A program made the position numbers and the translations under genes. The notes beneath the pieces were generated by a model, which did not search any database, was not told where the DNA came from, and was given only the letters and a program-made list of their open reading frames with translations. Shown one piece after another: positions 53,392 to 62,631 of a stretch of 64,000 nt of DNA. Location of the stretch: positions 62,001-126,000 of the forward strand of contig CAJTHL010000002.1 in NCBI GenBank assembly GCA_910576205.1, read 5' to 3'. Positions within the stretch are counted from its first letter, which is position 1. Each line of letters starts with the position of its first letter. Source of the stretch: Clostridia bacterium. Its GTDB lineage: Bacteria; Bacillota; Clostridia; Lachnospirales; Lachnospiraceae.

Positions 53392-54785
53392 AAATACTCC
53401 TCACATTTTCTTAGGAAATTTAAGGGCGCCTGGGGATTGGAATAGTAAAACAGGTGGGGAAATCCCGCGTACAGCGTGGGGGAACCATGGGCGCAAAGCC
53501 AGGTTCTTCCGCGCAAAGGCTTTTCTGCCAGCATAGCCTCCCCGCAATTTTCGCTCTCCCAGTAATGAAACTCATGACCCCGGAGGGATTCCCCTTCCGA
53601 AAGCAGCATCTGTTCTTTCCGGGCTGTCAGCGAGACATATCCAAACCGTCCCAGCCGGTCCCTGCGAAAAGCTTTTCCCTTGATAACGCCTGCCATAGGA
53701 TACAGCCCTCCGTCCTGTCCTTCCAGCTGTTCGTGAAGATACAGAAAGCCTCCGCACTCTGCAATGCAGGGCATCCCTCCTGTCACAGCTTCCCGGATGG
53801 CCGTCCGCAAGGCCTTATTTTCCCCAAGCCTGCGGGCATGCAGCTCCGGATAGCCCCCGCTTAAGATAAGGCCGCAGCAGTCCCCGGGAAGAGACGTATC
53901 CGTTAAGGGGGAAAACTCCACAAGCTCTGCCCCCAGCTCTTCCAGCAGTTCCAGGTTATCCCTGTAAGTAAAACAGAAGGCCTCATCCTTTGCAAAGGCA
54001 ATCCGAAGCGGCATTGTCTGTCTGGTTTTCCCTTTCCCTTCCAGGGTCTGCCTCATAATCTCCTGCAAAAATCCCGGCTGCTCTTCAGAAAGCTCCCCGG
54101 CCTCCCCGGCCATTCTGACAAGCGCGTCCATATCCAGGGTTTCCTCCAGGATTTCCGCCAGCTTCCCAAGCTTTTCTTTTAAGGCCTCCACCTCCCCTGG
54201 AAGCACCAGTCCCAGATGGCGGCTTTCCAGAGCCAGATCTTTTACCGGAGGCACATATCCCAGCACCCGGATCGGAAACTGTCCCTCTGCAAGGGCTTTT
54301 ATTTCCTTATAAATCATGGGAGACATCTGGTTGAAAATCACGCCCTTTATCATGCTGGGACTCTGGTATTCCAGGAATCCCTTCAGCACCGACAGCACCG
54401 ACAGGCTCTGTCCTCTGCAGTTTACAATGAGAACCACCGGCATGGAAATCCTCCGGGCCACATGGTAGGAGCTCCCCTCCACGGAAATGCCCCCAAGCCC
54501 GTCATAATATCCCATAACACCCTCTACCACGGAAATATCCATGCCGGAGGCCGCCTTAGCGAATAAGTAGCGGGTAGTTTCTCTGTCTGTAAAAAAGGTA
54601 TCCAGATTCCCGGATCTGGTTCCGATCACCCGCTCATGAAACATAGGGTCAATATAATCCGGCCCGCATTTAAAAGAGGCGGTTTTATATCCCCTGTTTA
54701 CCAGGGCTTTCAGAATCCCGCAGGTAATCAGCGTCTTTCCGCTTCCGCTGGCAGGAGCGGCCAGCATGATTCTTGGATAGTTCAT
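53376..54785 (-). CDS. cbiA: Cobyrinate a,c-diamide synthase
   Basis: A 469-aa ATP- and glutamine-dependent amidotransferase acting on carboxylates a and c of the corrin ring. The N-terminal dethiobiotin-synthase-like domain has MLAAPASGSGKTLITCGILKAL. The C-terminal class I glutaminase domain has GLILSGGYPELHARRLGENK and catalytic Cys in IAECGGFLYLHEQL. Confidence 0.95.
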   Translation of the reverse strand: MNYPRIMLAAPASGSGKTLITCGILKALVNRGYKTASFKCGPDYIDPMFHERVIGTRSGNLDTFFTDRETTRYLFAKAASGMDISVVEGVMGYYDGLGGISVEGSSYHVARRISMPVVLIVNCRGQSLSVLSVLKGFLEYQSPSMIKGVIFNQMSPMIYKEIKALAEGQFPIRVLGYVPPVKDLALESRHLGLVLPGEVEALKEKLGKLAEILEETLDMDALVRMAGEAGELSEEQPGFLQEIMRQTLEGKGKTRQTMPLRIAFAKDEAFCFTYRDNLELLEELGAELVEFSPLTDTSLPGDCCGLILSGGYPELHARRLGENKALRTAIREAVTGGMPCIAECGGFLYLHEQLEGQDGGLYPMAGVIKGKAFRRDRLGRFGYVSLTARKEQMLLSEGESLRGHEFHYWESENCGEAMLAEKPLRGRTWLCAHGSPTLYAGFPHLFYYSNPQAPLNFLRKCEEYLCLFL

Positions 54786-54791
54786 GGATTT

Positions 54792-56921
54792 TTATTCCCC
54801 TCCTGTACACGCCACAATATACACCGGATTCTGGCCCATCATCATCTGATATCCCCCCACGGCCTTTGCCCTGGCCACCGTAAGCTGTACGATCTCCCCG
54901 TCCTTTAAAGGCAGCTCCTTCAGGCAATCGTTCATCTCCCCCACCGTCTCCAGGGTAATGGCGTTCATGACAATGCGGACCTTGGGATTTTTCCTGAGAA
55001 TCACCTCCAGGATTTCCTTTAAATTGCCAGAGGAGCCGCCGATAAACACATGGGTAGGAGCCGGAAGCTCCTGGAGAGCCCCGGGCGCAAGGCCTTGCAC
55101 CACCTGGATATTGGGGGTTCCAAACCGCCGCTTGTTCTCCTCGATAAGGTCCGCCGCCTCCGCCTTCTTCTCCACCGCGTAAACCGTACCCTGGCTGGCC
55201 TGAAGCGCCATTTCAATGGTGACAGAGCCTGTCCCTGCCCCCACATCGTACACAACCGCGTCCCGGGTAAGCCGCAGCTTGGCCACCGACACGCTTCGTA
55301 CCTCGCTCTTTGTCATGGGCGCCTTTCCGCGGAGGAATAGCTCGTCCTCCAGGCAGGCAGGAATCCCGGAAAAAGCATCCGGATTCTCCAGAAGCGCCAC
55401 GCAGAGGCCGTCAAAGGCTTCCTCTGCCAGTTCCTCTGGCGTGCCCTTTACTATCCGCTCCGTCTCATAGTGGAGCCGCTCACCCACCGTGATATTCACT
55501 CGGCCCATGCCGTATTCCAGAAGTTCCCGGCAAAGAGAACGTACGCCGTCCGTGCCTCCCAGAAGGGTAAATACCTTCGGATGCTCCCGGACAGCCGCCA
55601 CCAGGTTTCCGTCCCTTCCGTGGACACTGCACAGCTTCACATCCTCCCAGGAAATCTGAAGGCGGCTGCAAAAATACACCACGGAGGAAATTCCCGGAAG
55701 CAGCGTCACCTGAACCCCGGGCTTTTTAAGGGTTTCCAGAAGCTTTTTTGCCCCACTGTAAAAACCCACATCCCCGGAGAGAACCAGCACAATTTTCCCG
55801 TATTCCGGGTGTATGTCTATAAAATGGCAGATTTCATCCGTCTGATAGGCGGAAAAAACCGGCTTTCCAAGCGCCTCTACGCTCTGAAGCATCCGTCTGG
55901 CCCCAATGATGCAATCCGCCTGACAGCAGGCCTCCCACACCTCCCGGGTCATGTTTTCCGGCGTTCCCATGCCGATTCCGGCCAGAACAATATGACGGGT
56001 AGAGGAACCGTTTCCGGCTTCCGTCTGGGATGTTTCCCCAGAATCTTCCGTCCGGTCTGCCTCTCCGGAAATTTCCAGTCTTTGCGTCAGTCCAAAGTGC
56101 TTCTCCAGAATCCGGCACACCTCCTCCGGCGTCTTTCCCGGCTGTTCCTTTGGACGCCCGATAAGAACCACCCTGGCCCCGGCCTCTCTGGCCGCAGCCA
56201 GCTTTTCCGGGAATCCCCCGGTTTTTCCGGACTCCTTTGTGACAAGAAAACGGGCCTTTACCTGTCGCAGCATGGCCGTATTGAGCTCTCTGGAAAAGGG
56301 GCCCTGCATACAGATAAGATGGGCTCCCACAAACCCCAGGCGGCTGCAGGAGGCAGCCACCTCCGGCGTGGACAGCACCCGGGCGTAGAGGCGTTCCCGG
56401 TAATCCGGAAGGGCTGTAAAGGCCTTTAACTCCTTACTTCCCGTGGTGAGAAGCACATTGCCTTTCGTGTGCCGCAGATATTCCACGGCCTCCTCCACAT
56501 CTTTTACGATTACGCAGTCCCCGTCCCCGGCAGATTCCCGGGGACGGATAAGGCGCAGATATGTTGTCCCGGTGTCCTGGCAGGCGGCGCAGATATTTTC
56601 CGATACCAGGGCGGCGTAAGGATGGGTGGCGTCCACCACAAGGGAAGGCTGCTCTCTTTGAAACAGCTTCTCCATTTCCTCCCGGGTCATGCGACCCACG
56701 TGAATATCCAGGCAGGAGCCTTGCTGTGGGTTCCCGGACGCCGCCTCCTCCACAGGCTTCCCCCAGATATGCGGCCCCCCTCCGGTCCTGGGGGGCTCCC
56801 CCGCCAGCTGCCCGCCATATTCCGTCGCCACACAGGCCAGCGCCGGGATTCCCCTTCGTCCCAGCGCCTGGGACAAGAGGCGTCCCTCTGTCGTGCCCGA
56901 AAATACTATGATCTGCTTCAT
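54792..56921 (-). CDS. cbiJET: Trifunctional CbiJ-CbiE-CbiT fusion
   Basis: A 709-aa fusion of three corrin-ring enzymes. Residues ~1-290 are precorrin-6A reductase (IIVFSGTTEGRLLSQALGRRG; LVVDATHPYAALVSENI). After a polar linker (~290-325) comes CbiE (HIVLAGIGMGTPENMTREVWEACCQADCIIGARRML; LVLSGDVGFYSGAKKLLETL). From ~520 on is CbiT (ELFLRGKAPMTKSEVRSVSVAKLRL; VVYDVGAGTGSVTIEMALQA). These reduce precorrin-6A and then methylate C5 and C15 with decarboxylation. The start is the second Met, 7 nt from GGAGG. CbiET fusions are common; joining CbiJ too is less so. Confidence 0.9.
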   Translation of the reverse strand: MKQIIVFSGTTEGRLLSQALGRRGIPALACVATEYGGQLAGEPPRTGGGPHIWGKPVEEAASGNPQQGSCLDIHVGRMTREEMEKLFQREQPSLVVDATHPYAALVSENICAACQDTGTTYLRLIRPRESAGDGDCVIVKDVEEAVEYLRHTKGNVLLTTGSKELKAFTALPDYRERLYARVLSTPEVAASCSRLGFVGAHLICMQGPFSRELNTAMLRQVKARFLVTKESGKTGGFPEKLAAAREAGARVVLIGRPKEQPGKTPEEVCRILEKHFGLTQRLEISGEADRTEDSGETSQTEAGNGSSTRHIVLAGIGMGTPENMTREVWEACCQADCIIGARRMLQSVEALGKPVFSAYQTDEICHFIDIHPEYGKIVLVLSGDVGFYSGAKKLLETLKKPGVQVTLLPGISSVVYFCSRLQISWEDVKLCSVHGRDGNLVAAVREHPKVFTLLGGTDGVRSLCRELLEYGMGRVNITVGERLHYETERIVKGTPEELAEEAFDGLCVALLENPDAFSGIPACLEDELFLRGKAPMTKSEVRSVSVAKLRLTRDAVVYDVGAGTGSVTIEMALQASQGTVYAVEKKAEAADLIEENKRRFGTPNIQVVQGLAPGALQELPAPTHVFIGGSSGNLKEILEVILRKNPKVRIVMNAITLETVGEMNDCLKELPLKDGEIVQLTVARAKAVGGYQMMMGQNPVYIVACTGGE

Positions 56922-57034
56922 ATCCATTCCTCCAAAGCTGTCTGTCCGCCCCTTATATGGCTTCCCAGAAGTACACCAGTCTCCAAAGCAGGAAAGTTAT
57001 CCGGAAAAACCTGCCCTTCCCGAAAAGCGCCCTC

Positions 57035-58087
57035 TTATCCCGCCGCAAAATCCACCCGGTACTCCCTGCAGGCAATGGCCACGGTTACGCCGTCCCTGGC
57101 CAGTTTGCCCTGCAAAAGCCTTCGCTGGCCGCTGGCCAGAAGGGCCGCCCGCTCACAGACATTTCCGACGCCGGTCACCTGCTTTACAAATTCCGACTCC
57201 TTAAAAATGCCATCGTATTGAATATCCTTAAGCATCTGGGCAGAATAAGTGAGAAACTCTGCCCCCCATTCCCGGGAAAGCGCCAGAAGTCCCGGTTCCT
57301 CCGCCTTCAGGTCAATACTGGCAAGAACTGCCACACTCCTTGGGGAAATCCCGTTTAAGGCAAGGGCCTCCTTCGCCACCCTGCGGATGGTTTCAACGGA
57401 AGCCCCCCTCCGGCATCCCATTCCAAGCGTCACAATGGGGGGAACCAGATGAAGCGTCCTTGGAAACGGATCACAGCCATCGTCCACAGAAATGCAGATG
57501 CCAAGTCCGTCCCGCTTCCCGGTGGAAAGCTCCGGAGGAATCTGGCCCCGGAGCTCAAAATCGCTGTAAAGGCCCACCATCTCTCCCTCCAGAACGGCGG
57601 CGGAAACCTCCTTAGCCAGATCCTTTTCGCAGAGAAACAGTCCCTGTTTTCTGGCAAATACATCCACGGCAAATTTCCGGTGAAGGTCTGTGGCTGTGGT
57701 AATCACCGGCTCCGCCCCCAGAAGGGCCGAAATCTGGCCGGTCAGCTCGTTGGCTCCTCCTACATGGCCCGACAGCAGGGAAATCACATACCGCGCCTGC
57801 TCATCCATGCACAGCACCGCCGGGTCTGTAAACTTGCTTTCCACAAAGGGCGCAATGCTGCGCACCGCAATCCCCGCAGCCCCCACGAAAACCAGGGCGT
57901 CGCACCTGGCGAACTGCCCCTTTGTCCATTCCACCAGGGAATCCTTCACTGGCACAACCCCACATTCCCCGGCGCAGGCACATTTTCCGTAAGCTTCCCA
58001 TTCCCAGCCCTTGTCCGCCAGACCTTCCCGTATCCTTCTTGCATACCTGCAGCCGGAACGGGTAAACGCTATGACTGCCCCTCGCAT
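57035..58087 (-). CDS. cbiG: Cobalt-precorrin-5A hydrolase CbiG
   Basis: A 350-aa protein opening the C20 lactone of cobalt-precorrin-5A. N-terminal AVIAFTRSGCRYARRIREGL; a middle block VGAAGIAVRSIAPFVESKFTDPAVLCMDEQARYVISLLSGHVGGANELTGQIS typical of CbiG; a C-terminal domain with GMGCRRGASVETIRRVAKEAL. The start at 58087 has GGAGGAG upstream; an earlier ATG at 58201 lies inside cbiD and is rejected. 19-bp overlap with cbiD. Confidence 0.93.
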   Translation of the reverse strand: MRGAVIAFTRSGCRYARRIREGLADKGWEWEAYGKCACAGECGVVPVKDSLVEWTKGQFARCDALVFVGAAGIAVRSIAPFVESKFTDPAVLCMDEQARYVISLLSGHVGGANELTGQISALLGAEPVITTATDLHRKFAVDVFARKQGLFLCEKDLAKEVSAAVLEGEMVGLYSDFELRGQIPPELSTGKRDGLGICISVDDGCDPFPRTLHLVPPIVTLGMGCRRGASVETIRRVAKEALALNGISPRSVAVLASIDLKAEEPGLLALSREWGAEFLTYSAQMLKDIQYDGIFKESEFVKQVTGVGNVCERAALLASGQRRLLQGKLARDGVTVAIACREYRVDFAAG

Positions 58088-59229
58088 CGTCTCTTCTGCT
58101 CCTCCAGTTTTTCCAAAAGCCTGTCTACCCGGCTGGTTTTTCCAAGCATTCCCCGACCGCTTGAAAAGGTGATAACGCCTGTCTCCAGCTTCCCGTAGCA
58201 TCTATGATTTACATAAAATTCCATCCGTTCCATTAACCGTTCCATAACAGATGTAAGGATTCCCACCCGCTCCAGAATTTCCAGGGCATCCTCCGTAGTG
58301 ACGGCCTCCATCAGTTCCCTCAGGGTATCTTTGTCCGCCCCGCAAAGACACGCGTGGGCCGTGAGAATCTCCATGCGGCCATCCGCGTTTCTGGAGTGGG
58401 TGTTCATGATTCCCGCCGCCAGCTTGACAAATTTCCCCATATGCCCCATAAGCAGCACGCCCTTTGCCCCCTGCTCCAGGGCAGCGTCCAGGGCTTCCCC
58501 CAGGAAATTGCTGCATTTCACGGATTCCGTCAGAAGCTCTGCTCTTGTCCCCTCCAGGAAATCCATGCCATAATTGCCGGGAACAAGAATCAGATATTCC
58601 CTTCCGTTGGCAATCTGCATGCGGATATCCACCTGGATGCTGGCAATCAGCGCCGACTCACTCATGGGCTCCACTATACCGCTGGTTCCAAGTACTGACA
58701 GGCCTCCCACAATGCCAAGCCGGGGATTAAAGGTTTTCTCCGCCGTCTTCTCACCTCCGGGAATGGAGATCACTGCCTTAAGGCCTCTGGAAACCCCATG
58801 GGCTTTCCGCGTTTCTTCCAGGGCCTGGAAAATCATGCTGCGGGGCGTTTTGTTAATGGCCGCGGCCCCCACAGGCTGCTCCAGCCCCTTTTTTGTCACC
58901 CGGCCTATTCCCTGGCCGCCGTCTATGAGAATTTCCCCCGGATTTTCCGTAAAGGAAACCCTGGCATACACAAGCAGGCCGTTGGTGGCATCCGGGTCGT
59001 CCCCGCCGTCCTTTTCAATGGCGCATGATGTCCAGCCTTCCCCGCTTTTTAAATCCAGTACCTCCAGGTGAAGGAGAATCCCTTTGGGGGTCATAAGCTC
59101 CACATAGGGAACCGGCTTCCCCCCCAGAAGATGCTTTGCCGCAGCCTTTGCCGCAGCAGCGGCGCAGGAGCCGGTGGTGTAGCCCAGACGAAGCCTCTTA
59201 TTATTTTTTACCACATATTCTTCCAGCAT
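58069..59229 (-). CDS. cbiD: Cobalt-precorrin-5B C1-methyltransferase CbiD
   Basis: A 386-aa SAM-dependent enzyme of the anaerobic pathway. N-terminal LRLGYTTGSCAAAAAKAAAKHLLGG, central INKTPRSMIFQAL, VSIPGGEKTAEKTFNPRLGIVGGLSVLGTSGIVEPMSESAL and C-terminal VLLMGHMGKFVKLAAGIMNTHSRNADGR are hallmarks. Its presence marks the early-cobalt route. Confidence 0.95.
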   Translation of the reverse strand: MLEEYVVKNNKRLRLGYTTGSCAAAAAKAAAKHLLGGKPVPYVELMTPKGILLHLEVLDLKSGEGWTSCAIEKDGGDDPDATNGLLVYARVSFTENPGEILIDGGQGIGRVTKKGLEQPVGAAAINKTPRSMIFQALEETRKAHGVSRGLKAVISIPGGEKTAEKTFNPRLGIVGGLSVLGTSGIVEPMSESALIASIQVDIRMQIANGREYLILVPGNYGMDFLEGTRAELLTESVKCSNFLGEALDAALEQGAKGVLLMGHMGKFVKLAAGIMNTHSRNADGRMEILTAHACLCGADKDTLRELMEAVTTEDALEILERVGILTSVMERLMERMEFYVNHRCYGKLETGVITFSSGRGMLGKTSRVDRLLEKLEEQKRRCEGQS

Positions 59230-59346
59230 GCCTCATTCTCCCATCTGGCCAAAATCTGCTTTCCGGCTCTGCCGGAAGCCGCCTGTATTCTTTCTTCCGG
59301 CTTAAACATTTTAGAGCTCTCTTTTAAAGCTTTTTCCAGGCATCCG

Positions 59347-59796
59347 TCATTGTCCGTCCTGGGTGTTCCAGCTTAAGCCCTCCGCAAACATCTGATGAAA
59401 CCCGGGACTTGCTTTCTTTAGGGACAGGATTTTCCCGTTCCGGTCCAGGAAGCAGTGGCTTGTCTCCCCTCTGGTGTGGACTTTCCCGGTGGCCTGGTCT
59501 GTTATGGTATAGGAAATGGTAAGCTTCACCCCGTTGTAGGATCTGACTGCCAGGCGGATTTCCACAGTGTCCTGAAAATAGACGGATAGCCGGTATTCGC
59601 ACTGGACAGAGAGCACCGGACAGATAATTCCCGCCTTCTCCATCTCTCCATAACCCATACCCATCTGCTCCATAAAATCGCATCGGGCTTCCTCAAACCA
59701 GCGGATATAGTTGGAGTGATGGACAAATCCCATCTGGTCTGTCTCGTAATACTGCACCTTTCGGATGTAGGGCTTGATTTCTTCTCTCTTTTTCAT
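59347..59796 (-). CDS. Acyl-CoA thioesterase, hotdog fold (4HBT family)
   Basis: A 149-aa hotdog protein with the catalytic pattern YYETDQMGFVHHSNYIRWFEEARCDFMEQMG, as in YbgC/FadM-like acyl-CoA thioesterases. It hydrolyses an acyl-CoA; chain or substrate is unknown. The start at 59796 is at proper spacing from AAGGAG; a longer frame to 59943 runs into yaaA and is rejected. It sits inside the cobalamin operon between yaaA and cbiD with no known role there. Confidence 0.85.
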   Translation of the reverse strand: MKKREEIKPYIRKVQYYETDQMGFVHHSNYIRWFEEARCDFMEQMGMGYGEMEKAGIICPVLSVQCEYRLSVYFQDTVEIRLAVRSYNGVKLTISYTITDQATGKVHTRGETSHCFLDRNGKILSLKKASPGFHQMFAEGLSWNTQDGQ

Positions 59797-59848
59797 CATG
59801 CATCTCCTTATAATCGCTTTGGGAAATCCTGCGATTTTCCTTATGCTG

Positions 59849-60625
59849 TCATTTTTCCCGGATATCCTGTGCCTGTCTTTCTCTTTCCTGGAGGAATACA
59901 TACTCCCGTTCCCCGGACAATTCCGGCGCGTACCGGTAGCCAAGCTCCCGAAAATCCCGCGCCTCCTCCACCCGCTCTATCCGGTTCAGGGAAAGCCAGC
60001 GCACCATCTCTCCCCGGGCCATCTTGGCATAGGTGCCTTTTACCTTCACCTTTCCCTTTTGCAGTTCCCCGAAAACACAGGTGGTCATGGAGATTTCCGG
60101 CGTCAGACAGCTTTCCACGCACCGGCTGTATTCTTTTGAGGCCAGATTCAGAATCTGCCCATCCTCCCTTATTAATTCCCGGTAAATGTCCCCTCCCCAG
60201 TAGGCGTAGAGATCCTTTTTGCCGTCTACCGGCAGGGGCGCCTGCATTTCAAGCCGGTAGGGCATAACCCGGTCGTCCGGCCGCAAAAGCCCGTAGAACC
60301 CGCTTATAATCCGGAGATGGTCGCATATATACGCCCACTGGGTATCTGTAAATACCTGGGGGGCCATATACTGGTACTGGATTCCCACATAGGACAAAAT
60401 TGCCGGTGTCCGGGCCTCCCGCAAATCCATGGTGGCAAACCGCTCCAGATTTTCCCGGGTAATGCTCTCATTTGCCCCAAAAAGCGCTTGCAGCTCCCCA
60501 AAGGAAAATTCCCGAAGCTTGGAAAGGAGCCTGTCTGTCTTTTTAAGAAACACAGGAAACCCGCCATATGGCAGGGTGTCCGTGTCCGTCTTCATCTTTT
60601 TTGCCGGGGAGATAATAATTTTCAT
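59849..60625 (-). CDS. yaaA: YaaA/DUF328 peroxide-stress protein
   Basis: A 258-aa protein with the family features KIIISPAKKMKTDTD at the start and AILSYVGIQYQYMAPQVFTDTQWAYICDHLRIISGFYGLLRPDD, then YWGGDIYRELIREDGQILNLASKEYSRCVE. In E. coli YaaA lowers free iron and hydroxyl-radical damage and binds DNA. Placed between cobT and the thioesterase gene in the cobalamin operon. Confidence 0.93.
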   Translation of the reverse strand: MKIIISPAKKMKTDTDTLPYGGFPVFLKKTDRLLSKLREFSFGELQALFGANESITRENLERFATMDLREARTPAILSYVGIQYQYMAPQVFTDTQWAYICDHLRIISGFYGLLRPDDRVMPYRLEMQAPLPVDGKKDLYAYWGGDIYRELIREDGQILNLASKEYSRCVESCLTPEISMTTCVFGELQKGKVKVKGTYAKMARGEMVRWLSLNRIERVEEARDFRELGYRYAPELSGEREYVFLQERERQAQDIREK

Positions 60626-60678
60626 GGCAACCCCTTTTCGTCTTTAGAGCCCAGGCCGCAGCCTTTTCTTTCCCGGAA

Positions 60679-61749
60679 TCATTTCTGGTGGGTATACTCC
60701 TCCACATTTCCCTGGGCAAAGCTTGGCATATTGTCGTAGATAGCCAGAGCGTACTGGTAGAGGCTTAAAAGCGCTACGCCGCCGGTTCCCTCTCCCAGCC
60801 GCATGCCTGCGTGGATGGGGGCTTTTTTCCCCAGGGCTTCCAGCATTACCTGGCCCGCAGGCTCCGCGGAGCAGTGGGCAGCCACCATGTATTCCTTTGC
60901 TCCCGGGGCAATCATGGCCGCCATGTAAGCCGCCACAGAAGAGATAAACCCGTCGATAATGACAGGTGTCCGGCAACAGGCTCCGCCGATATAGACGCCA
61001 ATCATACCTGCAATGTCCAGGCCGCCCACCTTGCAGAGCACATCTATGGCATCCCCGGCATCGGGTTTATTTATCTCAATGGCCTTGTGGATGGCCGCGA
61101 TCTTCCTTTTCAGTCCCTCACTTGACAGCCCGGCGCCTCTGCCGGTCATGGTTTCCACAGGCTGATGGAGCAAAACGCTTGCGCAGGCAGAGCTGGTGGT
61201 AGTGTTTCCGATACCCATCTCCCCGGTGATAAAGAGACGATATCCCTGCTGATAGAGCTCCTTCACCACCTCAATTCCTGTGAGAATGCCCCGAAGAGCC
61301 TCCTCCCGGGTCATGGCCGGACCCTTGGTCATATTATCAGTTCCGTATTTTACCGGCCGGTTGATAATGCGGGGATGCTTCCCGTCCACCAGCATACCGA
61401 TGTTTACCGGCACAACCTCCGCGCCGTGAAGGCCTGCCATTATGCAGACAGAGGATTTCCGTTCTCCCATATTTTCCAGCACCTGGGCCGTAACCTCGCT
61501 GCCCGTCTGGGTAACGCCCTCCGCCACCACACCGTTGTCCGCGCCCATAACCACCACCGCGGATTTCTCCAGCTTCGGACGGTAATTCCCGTAAACTCCC
61601 GCAAGGTGTACCACCATCTCCTCCAGCATTCCCATGCCCCGGAGTGGTTTACATAATGAATCCCAGTACTTCCAGGCGTCCGCCATGGCTTTGTCGTCCA
61701 ATGGCTCAATTTTTTCCGTGATTTCCCGGATAATCGTCTCCAATTCCAT
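60679..61749 (-). CDS. cobT: Nicotinate-nucleotide:dimethylbenzimidazole phosphoribosyltransferase
   Basis: A 356-aa enzyme making alpha-ribazole phosphate (the lower-ligand precursor). Signatures: VVMGADNGVVAEGVTQTGSEVTAQVLENM, FITGEMGIGNTTTSSACASVLL, GRGAGLSSEGLKRKIAAIHKAIE, and the catalytic Glu region MRLGEGTGGVALLSLYQYALAIY. The start at 61749 follows GAGGATAAAGAG. The frame stays open upstream to 62355 but that part is antisense-frame cbiC and repeat, not protein. Confidence 0.95.
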   Translation of the reverse strand: MELETIIREITEKIEPLDDKAMADAWKYWDSLCKPLRGMGMLEEMVVHLAGVYGNYRPKLEKSAVVVMGADNGVVAEGVTQTGSEVTAQVLENMGERKSSVCIMAGLHGAEVVPVNIGMLVDGKHPRIINRPVKYGTDNMTKGPAMTREEALRGILTGIEVVKELYQQGYRLFITGEMGIGNTTTSSACASVLLHQPVETMTGRGAGLSSEGLKRKIAAIHKAIEINKPDAGDAIDVLCKVGGLDIAGMIGVYIGGACCRTPVIIDGFISSVAAYMAAMIAPGAKEYMVAAHCSAEPAGQVMLEALGKKAPIHAGMRLGEGTGGVALLSLYQYALAIYDNMPSFAQGNVEEYTHQK

Positions 61750-61768
61750 CTCTTTATCCTCTATTATG

Positions 61769-61872
61769 AGTTCCGCATCCGCCCTCCCAGTCCCCAGGGT
61801 ATCTGGAAGCATTTCCAGCCGTTTCACATCTGTAAATCCTTCCGGGGGGCTGTACGGGCTGATGCTGTTTTT
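61769..61872 (-). repeat. Single copy of the ~105-bp repeat before cobT
   Basis: AGTTCCGCATCCGCCCTCCC, TCTGGAAGCATTTCC, AAATCCTTCCGG and GATGCTGTTTTT match the other copies. It fills the cbiC-cobT gap and ends 20 bp before the cobT start. Confidence 0.87.
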
Positions 61873-61883
61873 AGTTTTGCTTA

Positions 61884-62543
61884 TTACCGCCCGCCCTGGT
61901 ACAGCATGGCGTTGCAGATGGCCGCCGCTATATTGCTGCCGCCCTTCCGGCCTCTGGGCACAATATAGGGTACGCCGGCCTCCATGATTAGCTCTTTGGC
62001 CTCCACCACATTGACAAATCCCACGGGGGCTCCGATTATTAACGCCGGAGCGGCCGTTCCCTCCCGGATCATCTCGTAGAGACGGATAAGGGCCGTGGGG
62101 GCGTTTCCCACCGCAAAAATCACCGGGCCGGGAAGGGCTGCGCCCCGTTCCATACAGACCGTTGCCCGGGTGCAGCCCCGGTCCGCCGCCTCCCGGGCCA
62201 CCTCCTCGTCGTCCATAAAACAGTAGACTTTTCCCCCGTACCCGGCCAGCTTCTTTTTGTTGATGCCGGAGGCCGCCATGCGGGTGTCCGTCACAATGGA
62301 CGCTCCCTTCCTCAGAGCCTCCACTCCGATTCCGGCGGCATTCTTTGAAAAGCAAAGATTCTCGGCATAATCAAAATCCGCTGATGTGTGGATGCACCGC
62401 TTCACAATGGAAAATTCCGGCTCCGGCCAGGTACGCCCCCCAAGCTCCTCCGTGATGATTTCCATGCTGCGGTTTTCGATCTCCATGGGCTTTACAATCT
62501 GAATTCTTCCCAGATGTTCATTTTTCGTTTCTTCGTCTCTCAT
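61884..62543 (-). CDS. cbiC: Precorrin-8X methylmutase
   Basis: A 219-aa enzyme moving the C11 methyl to C12. IQIVKPMEIENRSMEIITEELGG, VKRCIHTSADFDYAENLCFSKNAA (catalytic His), IVTDTRMAASGINKK and IIGAPVGFVNVVEAKELIMEAGVPYIVPRGRKGGSNIAAAICNAML are hallmarks. ATG at 62543 follows AAAGGA. Confidence 0.95.
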   Translation of the reverse strand: MRDEETKNEHLGRIQIVKPMEIENRSMEIITEELGGRTWPEPEFSIVKRCIHTSADFDYAENLCFSKNAAGIGVEALRKGASIVTDTRMAASGINKKKLAGYGGKVYCFMDDEEVAREAADRGCTRATVCMERGAALPGPVIFAVGNAPTALIRLYEMIREGTAAPALIIGAPVGFVNVVEAKELIMEAGVPYIVPRGRKGGSNIAAAICNAMLYQGGR

Positions 62544-62631
62544 TATTTTTCCTTTCTCCGCCATGGATTCCGTGGCTTCCGGTTCCGCTGCGCAAGCCCC
62601 TTTCCCCACCGCTCTTCCACGGACTGAAATC

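Noticed and set aside
55470..56429. 319-codon plus-strand open frame
   Set aside because: Antisense of cbiJET; no recognisable domain.
61750..62355. N-terminal extension of CobT
   Set aside because: The extra ~200 codons are cbiC read in the wrong frame plus the repeat; CobT homology and a ribosome binding site begin at 61749.
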